Source: Chloroflexota bacterium (GTDB lineage Bacteria > Chloroflexota > Anaerolineae > B4-G1). From it: a DNA stretch of 11,019 nt. The notes below the pieces were generated by a model, which saw nothing but the letters and a program-made list of their open reading frames with translations, made no database searches and was not told where the DNA came from. A program made the translations under genes and the position numbers. Numbering within the stretch: position 1 is the stretch's first letter; every line of letters begins with the position of its first letter. The stretch is taken from contig JAAEPW010000554.1 of the NCBI GenBank assembly GCA_024232355.1, positions 1 through 11,019 on the forward strand. The letters are read 5' to 3'. Shown piece by piece: positions 6,523-11,019 of the stretch.

Positions 6523-6936
6523 GAAAACGCTACGAAAAAGGCGGAAAAGCTTGAGGAATTCCCCAACACTGCCGGATTCGGTATAATCAGAGTTACTCGC
6601 GTATCTTGCGTTGCGTGTCCGAATCCCGAATAGCGAACAATGCTTTATAGACGCTGGATCGTTCTCTCTTTGGGAGAGTGCGTTGCCTAGACAATTACCA
6701 TGTGACGATATACTTGCAAACATTGTCCCCGTCTTTTCTGCATCCGTTATCATCATGTTGGACTTTGGCCCGCTTGTTAAAACGCTGGGCGAACGATGTG
6801 ATGATTCCCATATAGATTGTGTTTTGTATTGCCAATTTACCACAATCCAGTTTACAATGTCTCGGGTCTCGACAGAGTTACAGCGTGGTTACGACAAAGT
6901 GTCGTTCTTGAAAAAAAGGCGAGCACGGATCACACA
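6523..6936. other. Gene-free stretch between the MITE and the binding-protein gene
   Basis: I find no supported gene. Open frames on both strands (for example 6409-6843 minus and 6611-6952 plus) lack protein-like composition and ribosome-binding sites. A TATAAT at 6582-6587 has no matching -35 box. An 8-base inverted repeat, GGATTCGG (6574-6581) and CCGAATCC (6619-6626), is too short and too far apart to interpret. The stretch probably contains the rearrangement junction that removed the 5' end of the next gene. Confidence 0.5.
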
Positions 6937-7743
6937 ATGCTTTTCAGGATAAGGGTATCAGTGTATACTAAACTAATTACACGGTTTGCCATGTTGAACA
7001 ACTTTGACTGTGCCAATGACGTGCCGTACGCCTATGTAGACGCTGACGGGAAACTGACCGGTGAAGCGCCAAAAGTGGCCCGGGTGGTCTTGGCGAATAT
7101 GGGGATCGACGAGATAGAAGGCGTTTATACCGAGTTTGGTTCCTTGATCTCTGGCCTCAAGGCTGGGCACTTTGATATGATCGCTGCGGGCATGTTCATT
7201 ACGCCCGAACGATGCCAAGAGATCGCCTTTTCCGAACCTACCTATCAGGTGGGGCAGGGCTTTCTGGTCCAAGCCGGGAACCCCCAGAATCTCCACAGTT
7301 ACGAGGATGTGGTGAACGATCCTGATGTGGTTCTGGCTGTGATGGCGGGTGCTGTAGAAGGCAACTATGCCCGTGCTGTGGGCATTCCAGAATCACAAAT
7401 CGTCACCGTCCCCGATCCCCCTACCGGCCTCATTGCTGTCAAGCTGGGGCAAGCAGATGCTATGGCCCTTACCAGTCTTGCTGTCGACAAACTGGCAAAA
7501 ACAGACCAAGATCGCCTAGTCGAGCAGGCACAACCGTTCACGAATCCGGTCATTGATGGCAAAGCTATCCTTGGATATGGCGCTTTTGGTTTTCGATTGG
7601 AGGATGGGGATCTTGTCCAAGAGTTTAACAGATATCTCACATCCTTTATCGGTACACAAGAGCATATGGAACTCGTCAGACCGTTCGGTTTTACCGAATT
7701 TCCAGGTGATGATACGGCGGACAAACTCTGCTCAAGTGACTAG
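6937..7743 (+). CDS. EhuB-like extracellular solute-binding protein, 5'-truncated
   Basis: This is a family 3 solute-binding protein (SBP_bac_3), closest in pattern to EhuB, the ectoine/amino-acid receptor of ABC importers. The recognisable part starts at ANDVPYAYVDADGKLTGEAP and continues through FGSLISGLKAGHFDMIAAGM, the usual MFITPERCQEIAFSEPTY, and a normal C-terminus, about 245 residues. Before NDVPY the family should have a secretion signal and a first beta-strand. Here the frame runs back without a break to about 6817, but that stretch has no signal peptide or lipobox and no good ribosome-binding site at the ATGs (6937, 6991). I chose 6937 only as the first ATG in frame. The gene has therefore lost or scrambled its 5' end and probably cannot deliver a periplasmic protein. 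No ABC permease or ATPase follows; a sensor kinase starts 23 bases after the stop. The ligand is unknown. Confidence 0.75.
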   Translation: MLFRIRVSVYTKLITRFAMLNNFDCANDVPYAYVDADGKLTGEAPKVARVVLANMGIDEIEGVYTEFGSLISGLKAGHFDMIAAGMFITPERCQEIAFSEPTYQVGQGFLVQAGNPQNLHSYEDVVNDPDVVLAVMAGAVEGNYARAVGIPESQIVTVPDPPTGLIAVKLGQADAMALTSLAVDKLAKTDQDRLVEQAQPFTNPVIDGKAILGYGAFGFRLEDGDLVQEFNRYLTSFIGTQEHMELVRPFGFTEFPGDDTADKLCSSD

Positions 7744-7752
7744 GCGACACCT

Positions 7753-7759
7753 AGGAAAG
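7753..7759 (+). promoter_or_regulatory. Ribosome-binding site of the histidine kinase gene
   Basis: AGGAAAG lies 7 bases before the ATG at 7767 and supports that start as the original one, despite the later frameshift. Confidence 0.6.
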
Positions 7760-7766
7760 TGGCCGG

Positions 7767-8685
7767 ATGAATATCAAAAAATTGCTCAAGTTACTCTCAT
7801 ACATTGAGCTATCTATTTGGACCATCGTTATCATCGCTCTGCTTTCCCTCACACTATTTAGATATAGCGATGGGATGTGGCGAGACAATATCCGGGAAGC
7901 AGTGCCTATGCGTGATAACGTGATGCAGGCCAAGGTATATCTGGCAAAGGGATATCTTTTCCCAGGCCGACGCCGAGTTGCTGGAAATGCTCGCAGCCCA
8001 GGCCGCTATCGCCATCCGCAACGCCCGCCTGCACGAACAGACGTTGAAGGATGCCGAGACCAAAGCGACCCTGTTGCACGAGGTAAACCACCGGGTCCGC
8101 AATAATTTGACTTCTATCATTGGCCTGCTCAGCCTCGAACAAGAACGCACTAATGTGGACCAGGTCGCGTACCAGGCGGTTATGGAAGATCTGAGCAGCC
8201 GCATCCAGGGACTGGCGACCGTCCATCGCATGCTTTCCGACGCCGAGTGGTCATCTCTGCCTTTGAGCCAAGTGGCCGAGCTGGTCATTGGCTCAACTTT
8301 ACGCGCTCTTGTTTCGGATAAACGTGTCTCTGCAAAAGTGTCCCCATCGCTGGTGCAGGTAACGCCCAAGTATGCCAACAACCTAGCCCTGGTGTTCAAT
8401 GAACTGACCACAAATAGTGTCAAGTATGCCTGGCCGGTGGCCTCAACGGGCCACATTGATGTCCGCATTGAGCGCCAAGAGCGGGACGGGGAACAAGACG
8501 GTGAAATTCTGATCGAGTTTCGGGATGATGGGGTGGGGTATCCCGATCAAGTGCTGCGGTTGGAACACCACAGCGTCGGATGGGATTTGATCGAGACCAT
8601 CGTTTGTTACGGAATGGCAGGCGAGGTGATCCTGCAAAACGAGCAGGGAGCGATGACGATCATCCGTTTCCCTATACTGGATTGA
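7767..8685 (+). pseudogene. HisKA_2 sensor histidine kinase, broken by internal deletion and frameshift
   Basis: The first frame (7767 on) gives a cytoplasmic basic start, one transmembrane helix (about residues 15-31) and the beginning of an extracytoplasmic sensor (REAVPMRDNVMQAKVYLAKGY). Near 7950 the meaning jumps to another frame, which reads DIFSQADAELLEMLAAQAA, the last helix of a GAF domain. It continues into a complete kinase core: H-box LLHEVNHRVRNNLTSI (the His of the HR pair is the likely phosphoacceptor), N-box ALVFNELTTNSVKYAW, G1-box FRDDGVGYPD, and GWDLIETIV near the end. The rest of the sensor, the second membrane helix, any HAMP domain and most of the GAF domain are missing. 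The second frame is closed upstream by TGA at 7921, so no continuous protein exists. A restart at TTG 7978 or ATG 7987 would give a soluble core without a sensor. The partner is the REC-GGDEF-EAL gene 3'. Confidence 0.8.
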
Positions 8686-8695
8686 TTTTTTCACA

Positions 8696-8746
8696 ATGAG
8701 TATGTAAAACGAAATACGGGTCCTGATTGTTGAAGATGAACCACTG
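8696..8746 (+). pseudogene. Original 5' end of the response-regulator gene, closed by TAA at codon 4
   Basis: ATG AGT ATG (8696-8704) is in frame with the downstream gene, followed at once by TAA (8705-8707) and then [13 protein letters not shown], the unmistakable first strand and acidic pocket of a receiver domain. A C-to-T change of CAA to TAA would explain it. Without this stop the protein would have 600 residues. No other ATG, GTG or TTG start lies between the stop and 8747. Confidence 0.75.
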
Positions 8747-10498
8747 GTGGGCAGAATGATCTGCAGCATGGTGCAAAAGATCGGGCACATTGTCGCCGGA
8801 ACAGCTCGGAATGGGGTGCGCGCTATCGAAATGGCATCAGAGTTGCAACTAGACGTCGTTCTGTTGGATATCGAGATGCCAAAGATGGACGGTCTTGAGG
8901 CGGCAGGGAAAATTCAGGAGCATTGTCCTACACCGGTCGTGGTACTAACGGCCCACGAAACGCCGGAACTGGTACAGCAAGCCAGCGCTGCCGGGGTGGG
9001 GGCCTACCTGCTCAAACCGCCCAATGTGCGCGAGATGGAGTGGGCCATCATTATTGCTATGGCTTGTTTTGACGACATGATGGACCTGCGGCGGCTGAAC
9101 GTCGAGTTGCATGTAGAGATCACCGAGCGCAAAGCGGTGGAAAAGCAATTGCAGTACCTGGCCTCGCACGATGTGTTGACAAGTTTGCCCAATCGGACCT
9201 TGTTCATCGAGCGGCTGGAACGCTCGGTTCAGCGTGCCAAAGAACAGCATGACTATGTGTTTGCCGTGCTCTTTTTCGACCTCGACCGCCTCAAAGTCGT
9301 CAACGACAGCCTCGGTCACCCGGCCGGTGATCAACTGCTCATCGCTGTTGCTCGCCGGCTGGAAATGAGCGTTCGTCCCGGCGATATCGCCGCTCGTTTT
9401 GGAGGAGACGAGTTTGCGGTTTTGCTCGATGGTGTTCGCGCTACTGACGAGATCATACACATTGCAGACCGTATCTTGAAAGAGATTGCCTTGCCGATTG
9501 GCCCAAAAGAGCCCAACATTGAACTCGATCAAGGGCGAGACGTATTCTCTACCGCCAGCATGGGCATTGCGTCCAACGCAATCTCGACGTACGATTGGTC
9601 CGAGGAGGTTTTGCGTGATGCTGACACAGCCATGTACCGGGCCAAGGCGATGGGTAAAGCGCGCTACATGCTGTTTGAGGTGGGTATGTATACTCGGGCT
9701 GTGTCGCGTTACCAATTGGAGACTGCCTTGCGTCTGGCTGTCAGACGAGGGGAATTGCAAATACATTATCAGCCGTTCGTTTCGCTGATCAACGGCCAGG
9801 TTACGGGGACCGAGGCGCTCTTACGCTGGCCGCACCCAGACCGTGGTTTGATCGAGCCGGACGAGTTCATTCCTCTGGCGGAAGAGACAGGGCTGATCCT
9901 GCCCATCGGCGAGTGGGTGCTGCGTGTGGCCTGCACTCAGATCAAAGCCTGGCAGACGATTGTCCGTGACCCACTGCGAATAGCGGTCAATGTGTCGTCT
10001 CGACAGTTTCAGAATCTCAGCTTGGCAAAGTTGGTCCAAGATGTGCTGGCAGAGGCTGGGCTGACCGCCCGGGCACTCGAACTAGAGATCACCGAAAGTA
10101 TCGCTCTGCGCAAGGAAGGCTTGGCAAATTTGACAGCGTTAAACAAACTGGGTGTATGGGTTTCGCTTGACGACTTTGGCTTTGGTTCTTCATTGGATTG
10201 CCTCAAGCGCTTTCCGCTCGACACGTTGAAAATCGATCGTTCTTTTGTGAGCGGTATCCCGGGTGATTCAGATAATGAGGCAATCGTCGCCGCAATTATT
10301 GCTATGGCTCATAGTCTTGGCCTGAGAGTGATTGCCGAGGGTGTAGAGACGCGAGAACAACTGGCATTCTTGCGTTCAAAATGGTGTGACGAAGTACAGG
10401 GTAACCTGTTGAGTCCGGCAATGTCGGCCGAGGCTTTGACAGATATGTTGCAGGCCGGGCGGGTTTTGGTGCCCGAGATCTTTGATCGCGGGGGGTGA
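8747..10498 (+). CDS. REC-GGDEF-EAL cyclic di-GMP response regulator, start-damaged
   Basis: Hybrid response regulator predicted to make and/or break cyclic di-GMP on command of the upstream kinase. Numbering is from GTG 8747. The receiver domain (about 1-108) has phospho-acceptor Asp41 in [11 protein letters not shown], Thr68 and Lys90 in LLKPP. A signalling helix (about 110-138, [11 protein letters not shown]) leads into GGDEF (about 139-311), with an intact RFGGDEF (217-223) that predicts diguanylate cyclase activity. EAL (about 322-575) has an intact EAL (357-359), Asn415, Glu447, Asp475-Asp476 in DDFGFG, Lys495 and Glu531, and so predicts phosphodiesterase activity. The true first strand with the acidic VEDE lies before this start, behind a TAA at 8705-8707 (separate entry). 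Any product from GTG 8747 or ATG 8756 therefore has an incomplete receiver and cannot be phosphorylated normally, though GGDEF and EAL could still work. It starts 61 bases after the kinase stop. Confidence 0.85.
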   Translation: MGRMICSMVQKIGHIVAGTARNGVRAIEMASELQLDVVLLDIEMPKMDGLEAAGKIQEHCPTPVVVLTAHETPELVQQASAAGVGAYLLKPPNVREMEWAIIIAMACFDDMMDLRRLNVELHVEITERKAVEKQLQYLASHDVLTSLPNRTLFIERLERSVQRAKEQHDYVFAVLFFDLDRLKVVNDSLGHPAGDQLLIAVARRLEMSVRPGDIAARFGGDEFAVLLDGVRATDEIIHIADRILKEIALPIGPKEPNIELDQGRDVFSTASMGIASNAISTYDWSEEVLRDADTAMYRAKAMGKARYMLFEVGMYTRAVSRYQLETALRLAVRRGELQIHYQPFVSLINGQVTGTEALLRWPHPDRGLIEPDEFIPLAEETGLILPIGEWVLRVACTQIKAWQTIVRDPLRIAVNVSSRQFQNLSLAKLVQDVLAEAGLTARALELEITESIALRKEGLANLTALNKLGVWVSLDDFGFGSSLDCLKRFPLDTLKIDRSFVSGIPGDSDNEAIVAAIIAMAHSLGLRVIAEGVETREQLAFLRSKWCDEVQGNLLSPAMSAEALTDMLQAGRVLVPEIFDRGG

Positions 10499-10937
10499 GG
10501 GTGTTCCCGAGGAGACATTGGAAATGGCGGTATCTTTTCACCACAGGCAAAACAAAGCGCCAGTGTGAGAATCTTTCTGTACAGGCATCCAAGCCCAGGG
10601 CTGTGAGCAATCTGTACCAAAAGATCGTTAGAACTGAACAGCCCTGCATCCAATCCACAGTACAAAAAAGAAACATATCTTCAGTCGACCATACCCGACC
10701 AAACGAGTCGAGTTTTGGCTAGAGACAGGTCAGAGTCATTCAAGAGTACACAGATTGGGATTGTACAAGAGCAGGGAAAAGTGTTCGCTCAACTTTACAA
10801 TAACCAGTTAAGCTGATTGTGGTTTTTGTAACCAGATTGCGTCAACAACCAAGTGGATGGAACCACTCACCGCACCTCGACCAACACGCTATACCTAGTA
10901 CTGCTCGGCGGAAATCCTTCGGCAGTTATTGCTCCAA
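10499..10937. other. Gene-free stretch after the signalling cassette
   Basis: I see no supported gene. The open frame at 10495-10722 has no ribosome-binding site and unordered composition. A perfect 9-base inverted repeat, CAGGGCTGT (10596-10604) and ACAGCCCTG (10638-10646), has a 33-base loop and no T-tract, so it is not a clear terminator. Confidence 0.5.
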
Positions 10938-11019
10938 GGGGATCGTCAGATCCCCGCCTAAATCGTCGTTTTTACCGTTTTCGGAGCCAATTTTCGTCGC
11001 GCAAAGCCGGGATCTGACG
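10938..11019. repeat. Cluster of competing inverted repeats at the right edge
   Basis: GGGGATC (10938-10944) and GATCCCC (10949-10955) form a tight stem with a 4-base loop. The overlapping CGTCAGATCCC (10944-10954) also matches, in perfect inverse orientation, GGGATCTGACG (11009-11019), the last 11 bases of the window. The two pairings exclude each other. This could be the end of an insertion sequence, a terminator, or a repeated palindromic element; the window ends too soon to tell. Confidence 0.45.

Noticed and set aside
6574..6630. Possible tRNA T-arm (TCCGAATCCCGA) or structured RNA
   Set aside because: Neither a cloverleaf nor matching acceptor and anticodon arms can be drawn; only an isolated 8-base inverted repeat is present.
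6817..6936. TTG start giving a 308-residue binding protein
   Set aside because: The extra N-terminal residues do not resemble a signal peptide or the family, and no ribosome-binding site precedes the TTG.
7978..8685. Stand-alone intact histidine kinase starting at 7978
   Set aside because: It begins in the middle of the last GAF helix without a ribosome-binding site, so it is the tail of a broken gene and not a complete short kinase.
8945..9766. Minus-strand open frame of 273 codons opposite the GGDEF region
   Set aside because: The plus strand encodes recognisable REC and GGDEF motifs; the antisense frame shows none.
10596..10646. Inverted repeat CAGGGCTGT/ACAGCCCTG as terminator of the signalling cassette
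   Set aside because: The 33-base loop and missing T-tract make intrinsic termination unlikely.
1..11019. CRISPR array, rRNA or tRNA genes
   Set aside because: No regularly spaced direct repeats and no recognisable tRNA or rRNA sequence were seen on either strand.

Overview
The window is about 11 kb of moderately GC-rich DNA, with AT-richer gaps between genes. It looks bacterial. A Chloroflexota (Anaerolineae- or Roseiflexus-like) source is the best guess. The reasons are an archaeal-type upper mevalonate operon in a bacterial setting, a Pro/Thr-linker membrane-anchored deacetylase, an EhuB-like binding protein beside a HisKA_2 kinase, and remnants of a large serine recombinase. The assignment rests on style of content, not on a marker gene.

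Left part (1-1356). The first 46 bases, read on the minus strand, are the 5' end of a gene whose N-terminus resembles IS630-type transposases. A gene-free stretch follows. Then comes a good promoter, a GC hairpin and a membrane-anchored NodB-fold polysaccharide deacetylase.

Central part (1431-5763). A near-consensus promoter and a leader hairpin precede a co-directional operon: class II HMG-CoA reductase, a previously easy-to-miss 55-residue two-helix membrane protein (2833-3000), archaeal-type HMG-CoA synthase, acetoacetyl-CoA thiolase, and the DUF35 zinc-ribbon/OB-fold scaffold. Together these encode the whole route from acetyl-CoA to mevalonate. Thiolase, synthase and DUF35 are expected to form the substrate-channelling complex known from archaea. 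Catalytic residues are intact in all of them. The lower mevalonate pathway is not in the window.

Scar zone (5764-6936). Immediately after the DUF35 stop lies, on the minus strand, the broken 3' half of a large serine recombinase gene (one stop, two single-base frameshifts). A strong terminator-like hairpin inside this fossil is placed to end the mevalonate operon. At its upstream edge sits a 121-bp TA-flanked element with perfect terminal inverted repeats, which looks like a MITE. The next few hundred bases hold nothing recognisable.

Right part (6937-10498). Three co-directional genes form a sensory cassette: an EhuB-like solute-binding protein, a HisKA_2 histidine kinase, and a REC-GGDEF-EAL protein acting on cyclic di-GMP. 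All three are damaged: the binding protein has no recognisable signal peptide or first strand, the kinase has lost its sensor middle and changed frame, and the response regulator has a TAA at codon 4 of its natural start. The cassette appears to be decaying or recently disabled. The last 520 bases have no supported gene. They end in a set of mutually exclusive inverted repeats that may mark another mobile-element end or a terminator.
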